A stretch of DNA of 64,000 nucleotides, taken from positions 248,001-312,000 of the forward strand of contig NZ_JAIHON010000010.1 of assembly GCF_021173675.1 (NCBI RefSeq). Reading direction: 5' to 3'. The notes under the pieces are model-generated. The model made no database searches, was not told the DNA's origin, and saw nothing but the letters and a program-made list of their open reading frames with translations. The translations under genes and the position numbers were made by a program. Positions 7,037 through 14,028 of the stretch are shown piece after piece. The stretch comes from Streptomyces lincolnensis. Lineage in GTDB: Bacteria; Actinomycetota; Actinomycetes; Streptomycetales; Streptomycetaceae. Position 1 is the stretch's first letter. The number at the start of each line of letters is the position of its first letter.

Positions 7037-7759
7037 CTACCGCTGGGCGCTGTTGCGGCGCCGCACGGCGAAGACCACCGCCGTGAGCGCGACGACGAAC
7101 ACGGCGGCGATGCCGGTCCAGGCGACGGCGGACATGCCGTTGTCGTCGTCGTTCGCGGTGTCGGCGGCGACCTGGGTGTCCGGTGAGGCGGCCGGCTCCG
7201 TGGTCGGAGTGGGGGACGCCGACGGGGTGTCCGGTGCGCTGGGGGAGGGGCTGACCGGCTTCGCGCCCGGGGCGGCCGCCTTGAGTGCGAGGACCGGGGC
7301 CTCGTTGCCGTGCCCGTGGTCGCCGCCGGAGTCGTTCAGTTCGATCCAACGGTCGACCTTGCCGTCGCCGTAGGTCTGAAGCGTCTTGAACACCAGCTCC
7401 TTCGCGTCGGGCAGCTGCCGAACCACGACCGAGTGCTCGACATCGGCGCCGACCTTCAGGGCCGGGCCCTTCACGGCGTAGCCGTCGGCCGTGGTGCTGA
7501 ACTTCCAGCCCTCGGGGCCCTTGCCGTAGGCCACGTCGGCGGGCGTGATGCCCTTGGGCAGGATCACCCGCAGCTCGGTGATCCCGGCCGTGCCGGACTC
7601 CGACTCGGCCGTGAAGGTGAGGGCCACGTTCTGGGCGAGGGCCTGGGCGTTGTCGGACTCGACCTCCACATGGGCGGCGGCCGGAACGGCGGTGAGCAGG
7701 ACGGCGGTTGCCGCGGCGGCCGCGGCAACCGCCGTACGCGCCAGGGTGATGCGGGACAT
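7037..7759 (-). CDS. YcnI-type (DUF1775) exported, membrane-anchored protein
   Basis: 240 aa. A signal peptide (about residues 1-30, ending PAAAHVEVES) is followed by the YcnI/DUF1775 domain. Cleavage after Ala-Ala-Ala would expose His as the mature N-terminus, as known for YcnI, which uses this His to bind Cu(II). A Pro/Ser/Thr linker at about 165-205 and a C-terminal membrane helix with basic tail (VAWTGIAAVFVVALTAVVFA, then RRRN) tether it outside the cell. GGAGAGA precedes the ATG at 7759. Copper handling is inferred from the family. The next gene downstream from its promoter side encodes a membrane protein and may be linked. Confidence 0.8.
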   Translation of the reverse strand: MSRITLARTAVAAAAAATAVLLTAVPAAAHVEVESDNAQALAQNVALTFTAESESGTAGITELRVILPKGITPADVAYGKGPEGWKFSTTADGYAVKGPALKVGADVEHSVVVRQLPDAKELVFKTLQTYGDGKVDRWIELNDSGGDHGHGNEAPVLALKAAAPGAKPVSPSPSAPDTPSASPTPTTEPAASPDTQVAADTANDDDNGMSAVAWTGIAAVFVVALTAVVFAVRRRNSAQR

Positions 7760-7832
7760 GGATGTCTCTCCAGGCAAGGGGACGGGGCGAAGGGCCGTAC
7801 GGCGAACGGTGTGAACCGCCGCTCGGGCCGGG

Positions 7833-8519
7833 TCAGTTGACGAGTGGGGCTGCCACCGCCGGGGGAGGGCCCCGCCGGATCACCGCGTCCGCGAGGATCC
7901 GGCTCATGGCCGGCCGTCGCTCGCGCTCGGTCGGCAGGAGGAGCTGCACCCCGGCGCCCGCGGGCGCCGCCGCTCGTCCCGCGACCAGGGCGCGGGCGAC
8001 GGCGAGGCGGCCCCGGACCGTCCCGCACACGGTCGTCACCTCGCGGGCCAGTGCCCAGCACGCCGCGTCCGCCCGGTGCAGCAGGACCGCGACGAGCACG
8101 GCGACCAGCGCGTGCGCGACCGTCATGGCCACGGAGTGGTGGAGCCGTTCCTGCCAGGGCGGACCGGGGTCGCGCGGGACGCCGGCACCGGCCCGGACGG
8201 GCGCGGACGCGGGCCCGTGATGCGGCGCGTGCGCCCGCTCCAGGGGCCGGGGGTGCGCGGTCAGCGTCAGCCACAGGTGCAGCCCCGACTGTCCGGCGAC
8301 GCCGCAGACGACGACCGTGGCCGCGCGCCGGGGGCGGCGCGCGCCGGCGAGCCCCAGCCCGAAGAGCACGGCGCCCGCGGCCGCGCCCTGCGCCCAGGGT
8401 GGCGGGCCGGGGGAGAGCAGATGGTGGGCGCTCGTCCCCAGCAGCGTGCCGACGGCGGCGAACACCGCCGCCCGGAGGACGGGCAGCGGTGCGCGCGACG
8501 ATGTGACCGGCTGGTGCAT
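7833..8519 (-). CDS. Integral membrane protein, function unknown
   Basis: 228 aa from the ATG at 8519 (8540 is also possible). Four to five hydrophobic helices are visible (AVFAAVGTLLGTSAHHLL, GAVLFGLGLAGA, VVVCGVAGQSGLHLWL, VAMTVAHALVAVLVAVLL), with several His residues inside or near the helices. The C-terminal third is Ala/Arg-rich and soluble. It lies 73 bp upstream of the YcnI gene on the same strand, so joint transcription is likely and a metal-related role is plausible. The function is not recognised. Confidence 0.6.
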   Translation of the reverse strand: MHQPVTSSRAPLPVLRAAVFAAVGTLLGTSAHHLLSPGPPPWAQGAAAGAVLFGLGLAGARRPRRAATVVVCGVAGQSGLHLWLTLTAHPRPLERAHAPHHGPASAPVRAGAGVPRDPGPPWQERLHHSVAMTVAHALVAVLVAVLLHRADAACWALAREVTTVCGTVRGRLAVARALVAGRAAAPAGAGVQLLLPTERERRPAMSRILADAVIRRGPPPAVAAPLVN

Positions 8520-8638
8520 GGCCCGCTCATCATGGGCCATCGCTCATGCGCTCGGCAGGCGGGTCGGGGAAAGAGGCCGAGACCTCACGGACGGCGCACC
8601 GGACGGGCGGCCCCCGGACCGCCTTGCCGACCGACGCC

Positions 8639-10801
8639 TCACCGGCGCACACCCCGGGTCCGGGCAGGGACCGTCGGGGCGGCCGGGACCGCGGGGGCCG
8701 CCGGGCCCGGAACGGCCGTTCCCGGTCCGTCGTCCTCGCCGTGGCCGAATCGGCGGAAGAGCGTTCCCGGCCACCAGAACCACCGCCCCAGGTCGATGGC
8801 GAGGGCGGGCACGAGGACCGTGCGGACGAGGAAGGTGTCCAACAGGACGCCGATGCCGACGAGTACGCCCATCTGGGCCATGGTGACCAGCGGCAGTCCG
8901 GCGAAGACGGCGAAGGTGGCGGCGAGGACGACACCGGCGGAGGTGATCACGCCGCCGGTTCTCGTCAGCCCCTCCAGGACGCCCCGGGTCGGACCGAGGC
9001 GCGTGGCCTCCTCCTTCACTCGGTGCATGAGGAAGATGTTGTAGTCGATACCGAGCGCGACCAGGAACACGAAACCCATGAGGGGGATCGACCAGTCGAC
9101 GCCCGCGTGGCCCAGGACCTGTTCGAACAGGAGGTTCGAGGCGCCCAGGGCGGCGAGGTACGACAGCACCACCGTGGCCAGGAGCAGCAGCGGGGCGACG
9201 AGGGCCCGCAGCAGCCCGATCAGGACACCGAGGACGACGAGCAGCACGATCGGGATGACGGTCGTGAGGTCGCGGCCGGCGGCGCGCTGGGTGTCCAGCG
9301 CCTCGGCGGTGCTGCCGCCGACCAGCGCGTCCATCGGACGCACGGCCGCGCGCAGGTCGTCGATGGTGCCCTTGGCCGCCGTACTGTCCGGGGCGTCGGC
9401 CAACACCACGGACAGCGTGGTGAGTTCGCCGTCCGGGGTGCGGTCTGCGCCGTCCTCCACCCGCGCGACGCCGTTGACCGCGGCGGCGGCCGTACGGACC
9501 TCGGCCGCCCGGTCCGTGCCCGTGACGACCTTCGCGGGATCGGAGGCGCCCGAGGGATAGTGCGCGGAGATCCGCTCCTGGGCGACGACCGACTCGGGCT
9601 TGTCCTGGAACAGCTCGGCCTGGGTGAGGCCCATGGACATGCCGGCCGCGCTCAGCGCGAGCACCCCGGTCACGGCGACGGACATCAGCCACGACCAGCG
9701 GGGCCGCAGGGCGACGGCGGAACCGATCCGGGACCACACCGTGTCCGCCTTGCGGGCGGGCGGGCCGTGGCGCGGGATCAGCGGCCAGAACACCCAGCGG
9801 CCCGCGACGACGAGCAGCGCCGGCAGCACGGTGACCATCGCGAGGAAGGTACAGACGACCCCGACCGCGCCGACCAGGCCCAGCGAGCGCGAGGAGTTGA
9901 CGTCGGCGAAGGCCAGACAGGCCAGTCCCACGGCGATGGTGGCGGCGGACGCCAGGATCGCCGGGCCGGAGCGGCGCAGCGCGACGCGCATGGCCGTGTG
10001 CCGGTCCTCGTGGCGGTGGAGCTCCTCGCGGTAGCGGGCGATCAGCAGTAGCGCGTAGTCGGTGCCGACGCCGAAGACGAGCACCATCAGCACGCCGGCG
10101 CTCTGCGGATCCACGGGCAGGCCGGCGTGCCGGGCCAGCAGGTAGGTGCAGACCTGGGTGAGGACGGCCGCGAAGCCGACCGAGAACAGCGGGAGCAGCC
10201 ACAGCACGGGACTGCGATAGGTGATCAGCAGCAGGACCGCCACCACCAGACCCGTGGCGAGCAGCAGCGTCGAGTCGAGGCTGTCGAAGACCGCCACCGA
10301 GTCGGTGAGAGAGCCGGCGGGGCCGCCGACCTCGACATCCACGCCGGGCGGTGCGTTCGCGTGGGCGATCTCCCGCAGCTCGTCGACCTTGGCGGTGACG
10401 TCGTCCTCGCTGTCCAGCGGGACCACCGTCATCAGGGCCCTGCCGTCGTCCGACGGGACCGGCCGCGAGACCTCCTCGCCGACGGGCGCGAACCTCGCGA
10501 ACGCACTCCGGTCGGCCGCCGCCTTCGCGCCCGGGGCGGCACCGGTGTAGACGACCACGGCCGGCACGATCGTGTCCGTACGGAACTTCTCCAGCTCGGT
10601 GTTGACGCGCGCGGACTCGGCCCCGCGCGGCAGGAAGGCGTTGGCCCCCGTGTCCTCGACGTCACCGAGCTTTCCGGCCAGCGGGCCGAGCACGACGACC
10701 AGGATCAGCCAGGCCGCCAGCACCATCCTCCCCCAGAGGGGGGACCCCCAGCCGCCCCGCCCGCCGGGCGCACGGGCGACGCGCTGCAACAGTGCACGCA
10801 T
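8639..10801 (-). CDS. MMPL-family RND-type exporter
   Basis: 720 aa, the usual length for actinobacterial MMPL proteins. The order is: an N-terminal helix (MVLAAWLILVVVLGPLAG), a large extracytoplasmic loop, five clustered helices with the family motif GVGTDYALLLIARYREEL (about residue 225), a second loop, and a second helix bundle with the paired motif GIDYNIFLMHRVKEE (about residue 620). These Asp-containing GxDY motifs are the proton-relay sites. The substrate is unknown; MMPL proteins export lipids, siderophores or drugs. The ATG at 10801 follows AAGGAG 9 nt upstream. An ArsR-type regulator gene lies upstream, separated by a hairpin. Confidence 0.88.
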   Translation of the reverse strand: MRALLQRVARAPGGRGGWGSPLWGRMVLAAWLILVVVLGPLAGKLGDVEDTGANAFLPRGAESARVNTELEKFRTDTIVPAVVVYTGAAPGAKAAADRSAFARFAPVGEEVSRPVPSDDGRALMTVVPLDSEDDVTAKVDELREIAHANAPPGVDVEVGGPAGSLTDSVAVFDSLDSTLLLATGLVVAVLLLITYRSPVLWLLPLFSVGFAAVLTQVCTYLLARHAGLPVDPQSAGVLMVLVFGVGTDYALLLIARYREELHRHEDRHTAMRVALRRSGPAILASAATIAVGLACLAFADVNSSRSLGLVGAVGVVCTFLAMVTVLPALLVVAGRWVFWPLIPRHGPPARKADTVWSRIGSAVALRPRWSWLMSVAVTGVLALSAAGMSMGLTQAELFQDKPESVVAQERISAHYPSGASDPAKVVTGTDRAAEVRTAAAAVNGVARVEDGADRTPDGELTTLSVVLADAPDSTAAKGTIDDLRAAVRPMDALVGGSTAEALDTQRAAGRDLTTVIPIVLLVVLGVLIGLLRALVAPLLLLATVVLSYLAALGASNLLFEQVLGHAGVDWSIPLMGFVFLVALGIDYNIFLMHRVKEEATRLGPTRGVLEGLTRTGGVITSAGVVLAATFAVFAGLPLVTMAQMGVLVGIGVLLDTFLVRTVLVPALAIDLGRWFWWPGTLFRRFGHGEDDGPGTAVPGPAAPAVPAAPTVPARTRGVRR

Positions 10802-10937
10802 GAGTAATCTCCTTGGGTGGGAAGCGCGCCGCCGGTCGGTGACCGGCATCGGGGCGCACGGGACCCGCGCCACGGCGCACAGGGTGTGACAACCTGCCGT
10901 GGCGTACGGGATGTGTGACCGAAGGTGTTCTTCCTCG

Positions 10938-10969
10938 GTACGGCCGGGAGTTGCCGCTCCCGGCCGTAC
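10938..10969. terminator. Perfect 13-bp hairpin between two minus-strand genes
   Basis: GTACGGCCGGGAG (10938-10950) and CTCCCGGCCGTAC (10957-10969) pair perfectly around a 6-nt loop. It lies just past the stop of the small coiled-coil gene and upstream of the MMPL promoter. No U-tract follows, as is common for Streptomyces terminators. Confidence 0.55.
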
Positions 10970-11020
10970 GCGGCTGCATCCGGCTGCATCCGGCCGCATC
11001 CGTCCGTATCCGGCCGTACC
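10961..11020. repeat. Six tandem 10-bp units, consensus CGGCYGYATC
   Basis: Successive decamers beginning at 10961, 10971, 10981, 10991, 11001 and 11011 share the pattern CGgCcGyatC. The first unit overlaps the right arm of the hairpin at 10938-10969. The period is about one helical turn, so all copies face the same side of the DNA. The rest of the 231-bp gap contains only the MMPL ribosome site. Confidence 0.7.
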
Positions 11021-11032
11021 TCCGCCGGTGCT

Positions 11033-11347
11033 CTACTCGATCTCGCGCATCATCTTCTCCATCGAGCCGACCGCCAGCCGGGTCTGCGTCAGCTCGTCCA
11101 GGGTCTGCCGCTGCTCCTCGACCGTCCGGCGCTGCAACTCCACCGTGTCCTCCAGGAGTCGGGCGTACTTGACGGCGAGCTCCTTGTACTGCTCCTCGCG
11201 TGCCGCCAGCATGCGGGCCCGCCAGGTGGCGGCGACCTGCCAGACGATCACGATGAGCAGCGTGAAGAGCCCGGCCGCGCCGACGGCGCCGACCAGCACC
11301 CCCCACTCGTCCTCCGTGGCGGCGAGGGTCACCAGTTGCTCCTTCAC
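11033..11347 (-). CDS. Small membrane-anchored coiled-coil protein
   Basis: 104 aa from a GTG at 11347 that overlaps the stop of the upstream ArsR gene (GTGA), so the two are translationally coupled. A single membrane helix (VLVGAVGAAGLFTLLIVIVWQVA, about residues 17-39) is followed by an uninterrupted amphipathic helix to the end (REEQYKELAVKYARLLEDTV), likely a coiled coil facing the cytoplasm. No family or function is recognised. The coupling suggests it works with the regulator, for example by sequestering it or as a target of the same signal; that is inference. Confidence 0.7.
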   Translation of the reverse strand: MKEQLVTLAATEDEWGVLVGAVGAAGLFTLLIVIVWQVAATWRARMLAAREEQYKELAVKYARLLEDTVELQRRTVEEQRQTLDELTQTRLAVGSMEKMMREIE

Positions 11348-11697
11348 TTCGCGTCCTCTTTCTCGGTCCGATCGGCGGACTCGGTGATCGTCGCGGCGGC
11401 CCGGGCGATGACCTGGGGCGTCAACTCGTAGAAGAACGGGGCGACGTCGAAGTACTTCATCGCCTTGCCGTCCTCGGCGAGCTCCAGCGTGCCGACGACC
11501 AGTCCGGCCGCCTCCAGGCGCTGTAGGTGCATGTGCAGCAGCGGACGGCCCATGCCGATCTCGCGGGCCAGCGCGCTGACGTAGTTCCGGCGCTCCACGA
11601 GTGCCGCGACGATCCGCATGCGGTGCGGATTGCCGAGCGCGGAGAGCACCTTCAGCAAGGTGTCGCCCGTCGGTGCCGGAGGCGGGACCTCGGGCAT
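11344..11697 (-). CDS. ArsR-type winged-helix repressor
   Basis: 117 aa. A winged-helix domain spans about residues 12-80: LLKVLSALGNPHRMRIVAALVE, recognition region VSALAREIGMGRPLLHMHLQRLEAAGLV. There is no metal-binding cysteine pair, so the effector is unknown. The C-terminal helix (LTPQVIARAAATIT) probably dimerises. Two inverted repeats immediately upstream (11719-11770) suggest autorepression. It is translationally coupled to the membrane coiled-coil gene, and the MMPL exporter lies further downstream. Confidence 0.8.
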   Translation of the reverse strand: MPEVPPPAPTGDTLLKVLSALGNPHRMRIVAALVERRNYVSALAREIGMGRPLLHMHLQRLEAAGLVVGTLELAEDGKAMKYFDVAPFFYELTPQVIARAAATITESADRTEKEDAK

Positions 11698-11718
11698 TGC
11701 GGCCCCTTTCCGTCGTAC

Positions 11719-11770
11719 CTGTCAGAAAAGACTGACAGGCGCGGGAAGCACCTGTCAAAGTTTTCTGACA
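11719..11770. promoter_or_regulatory. Paired operators for the ArsR-type regulator
   Basis: CTGTCAG-AAAAGA-CTGACAG (11719-11738) is a perfect 7-bp dyad. A second, related dyad is TGTCA-N8-TGACA at 11753-11770. TGTCAGAAAA is present in the first and, inverted, as TTTTCTGACA in the second. The pair covers the region just upstream of the regulator start, the position expected for autorepression. Confidence 0.65.
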
Positions 11771-11909
11771 CCTCTCGGGGACAGATGGGGGTCGGATGGG
11801 GGACATCTCAGGGTCGGCTCAGGGTCGTGTCCGGGACCTCCTGTCGCCGACCGCGCGGATACTCCCGCCGTCGTATGCGCCCCCGTGCCCTCGCTCCTAC
11901 GGTGGGCGG

Positions 11910-13094
11910 GTGACGACCTTCGACCGTCCGGCCGACCGGCTCCGGGCACTGCCGCCGCGTGCCGTGGACCTGCTGGTGGTGGCCGTGGTCGCCTGGTTCA
12001 CCGGACTGGACGCGGCGGCGAACGACCCGCAGTACCGGCAGGCGGACTCGTTCACCTGGCTGCTGCTCGCGGTCTCGCTGGCGGCCCTGGTGTGGCGGCG
12101 GCGATGGCCGAGGACGGTGGCGGTGGTGACCGGGGCCGCCTGCGCGGGCTGGGCGCTGCACGGGCACATCGGTGAACTGCTGAACCTGCCGACGATCGTG
12201 GCGCTGTACACGGTCGCCGTGCGGGGCGACCGCACCCGCACCCTGTGGACGGGCCTCGCCGCCTCACTCGCCTCCGGGGCGGTCGCTCTGGCGGTGGGCC
12301 ACGACGTGGTCAACCCGCAGGGACTGCCGGTACTGGAGATGCTGTGGCCGCTCGTGCCGCTGCTCCTCGGTGAAGTCGTACGCACCCGGCGGCAGTTGCT
12401 CGACGAGTACGCCGCCCGCGCCGCCCGCGCCGAGCAGGACCGGGAACGTGAGGCGGCCCGCCGGGTGAACGAGGAGCGGGTACGGATCGCCCGCGAGCTG
12501 CACGACGTCGTCGCGCACACGGTCACGGCGATGACCGTCCAGGCGGGCGTGGCGCTGGACGCGTTCGACGTACGGCCGGAGGTGGCGCGGCGGGCGCTGC
12601 GGCAGGTGCGCGACTCGGGCAAGGACGCGGTGCGCGAGCTGCGGGCGACGGTCACCGTGCTGCGGGACCCGGACGGCGACCCTGCGGAACCCGCCCCCGG
12701 GGTGGACCGGATCCCGGAACTGGTCGAGCGCTTCGCGGGCGGCGGCGTGGCGATCACGCTCCGCCGGGAGGGGGAGCCGGAGCGAGCGGCGCCGGTGGTC
12801 GGGCTCGCCGCGTACCGGATCGTCCAGGAGGCACTGACGAACGTCGTCAAACACGCGGGAGCCCGGCACGCGACGGTCTCGGTCGTCCGGGAGAACGACC
12901 GGCTGACGGTGGAGGTCGTGGACGACGGCGGGTCCTCCGGGACGGCGGAGGGCGGCTTCGGACTGATCGGAATGCGTGAGCGCGCGCTCGCCGCCGGAGG
13001 CACGATCGACCACGGGCCGCGTCCCGAGGGCGGCTTTCGGGTACGGGCGGTGTTCCGGGCCGACGGCGAGGGTGACGGGGGAGGGCGAGGGTGA
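11910..13094 (+). CDS. Two-component sensor histidine kinase, NarL/LuxR class
   Basis: 394 aa from the GTG at 11910. Four to five membrane helices lie within residues 20-155. The HisKA_3 dimerisation domain follows with the phosphoacceptor in RIARELHDVVAHTVTAM (His198), and then an HATPase_c domain: IVQEALTNVVKHA (N box), VVDDGG and GGFGLIGMRERA (G boxes). It phosphorylates the response regulator encoded 111 bp downstream. The signal is unknown. The short extracytoplasmic loops suggest intramembrane sensing, as in DesK or LiaS types. The stop codon lies inside a 19-bp minisatellite, so copy-number changes would alter the C-terminus. Confidence 0.88.
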   Translation: MTTFDRPADRLRALPPRAVDLLVVAVVAWFTGLDAAANDPQYRQADSFTWLLLAVSLAALVWRRRWPRTVAVVTGAACAGWALHGHIGELLNLPTIVALYTVAVRGDRTRTLWTGLAASLASGAVALAVGHDVVNPQGLPVLEMLWPLVPLLLGEVVRTRRQLLDEYAARAARAEQDREREAARRVNEERVRIARELHDVVAHTVTAMTVQAGVALDAFDVRPEVARRALRQVRDSGKDAVRELRATVTVLRDPDGDPAEPAPGVDRIPELVERFAGGGVAITLRREGEPERAAPVVGLAAYRIVQEALTNVVKHAGARHATVSVVRENDRLTVEVVDDGGSSGTAEGGFGLIGMRERALAAGGTIDHGPRPEGGFRVRAVFRADGEGDGGGRG

Positions 13095-13159
13095 TGGGAG
13101 AGGGCGAGGGTGATGGGAGAGGGCGAGGGTGATGGGAGAGGACGAGGGTGATGGGGAGG
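13065..13159. repeat. 19-bp minisatellite, five copies
   Basis: Copies of GGCGAGGGTGATGGGAGAG run head to tail at 13065, 13084, 13103, 13122 and 13141. The middle three are identical; the first and last carry a few changes. Each copy contains a TGA overlapping an ATG (GGTGATGG), and the kinase stop codon is the TGA of copy two. Because 19 is not divisible by three, adding or losing a unit changes the reading frame. Confidence 0.85.
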
Positions 13160-13205
13160 TCGCGGATGACGGTGGGGGAAGCTTGATCGTGACCGGAGGT
13201 GGACG

Positions 13206-13874
13206 ATGACCGTGCGGGTCGTGCTCGCGGACGACCAGACCGTCGTCCGCGCCGGGTTCCGCGCCCTGCTGGACCTGACCGACGACCTCGTGGTGGTCGC
13301 GGAGGCCGCCGACGGGAAGCAGGCCGTGGAGGCGGTACGCCTGACCCGGCCCGACGTCGTCCTGATGGACATCCGCATGCCCGGCGTCGACGGCATCGAG
13401 GCCACCCGCCGCATCGCCGCCGACCCCGGCCTGGACGCCGTACGGGTGCTGGTGCTCACGACGTACCAGGTCGACGCGTATGTCTTCGAGGCACTGCGGC
13501 ACGGCGCGGCCGGTTTTCTGCTGAAGGACGTGGAGCCGGACGACCTGCGGGCGGCGATCCGCGCGGTCGCGGCCGGCGGGAGCCTGCTCGCACCGGCCGT
13601 CACGCGCGCGGTCGTGGAGGAGTTCGCCCGGCTGAAGGCACCCGAGGCGGCGGGCCGGCAGCGGTTGGCGGTGCTGACCGAGCGGGAGCGCGAGGTGATG
13701 GCCCTGGTCGCGGGCGGGCTCGGCAACGAGGAGATCGGTGCGGCCCTGCTCATGAGCCCGCTGACCGCGAAGACCCATGTGAGCCGGGCGATGACCAAGC
13801 TCGGCGCACGGGACCGGGCCCAGCTGGTGGTGCTGGCGTACGAGACGGGGCTGGTCAGGCCGGGCGAGCGCTGA
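13206..13874 (+). CDS. NarL/LuxR-family response regulator
   Basis: 222 aa. A receiver domain spans residues 1-120, with the acidic pair DD at 9-10, phosphoacceptor Asp55 (VVLMDIRMPG), Thr in LVLTTY and Lys in FLLKD. A LuxR-type helix-turn-helix lies at about 150-215 (LTEREREVMALVAGGLGNEEIG, then VSRAMTKLGARDR). It partners the kinase encoded just upstream. GGAGG lies 7 nt before the ATG. The targets are unknown. Confidence 0.9.
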   Translation: MTVRVVLADDQTVVRAGFRALLDLTDDLVVVAEAADGKQAVEAVRLTRPDVVLMDIRMPGVDGIEATRRIAADPGLDAVRVLVLTTYQVDAYVFEALRHGAAGFLLKDVEPDDLRAAIRAVAAGGSLLAPAVTRAVVEEFARLKAPEAAGRQRLAVLTEREREVMALVAGGLGNEEIGAALLMSPLTAKTHVSRAMTKLGARDRAQLVVLAYETGLVRPGER

Positions 13875-14028
13875 CCTCCGGCGGGCTTGTGTACTCGCCG
13901 GGTCGGACACGCCGGCCCCTGCTCCCGGCGGAGTAGCCGTCGACTCCCGGCGGCGGATGTCCGGGTCGTCCGGGCCTCCTACGGTCGTCGGCATGGACCA
14001 AGAGCCTTTCCGCGAAAGGAGTTTCACC

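Noticed and set aside
13065..13159. Tandem units considered as a CRISPR array
   Set aside because: Units abut with no spacers and are only 19 bp long; it is a minisatellite.
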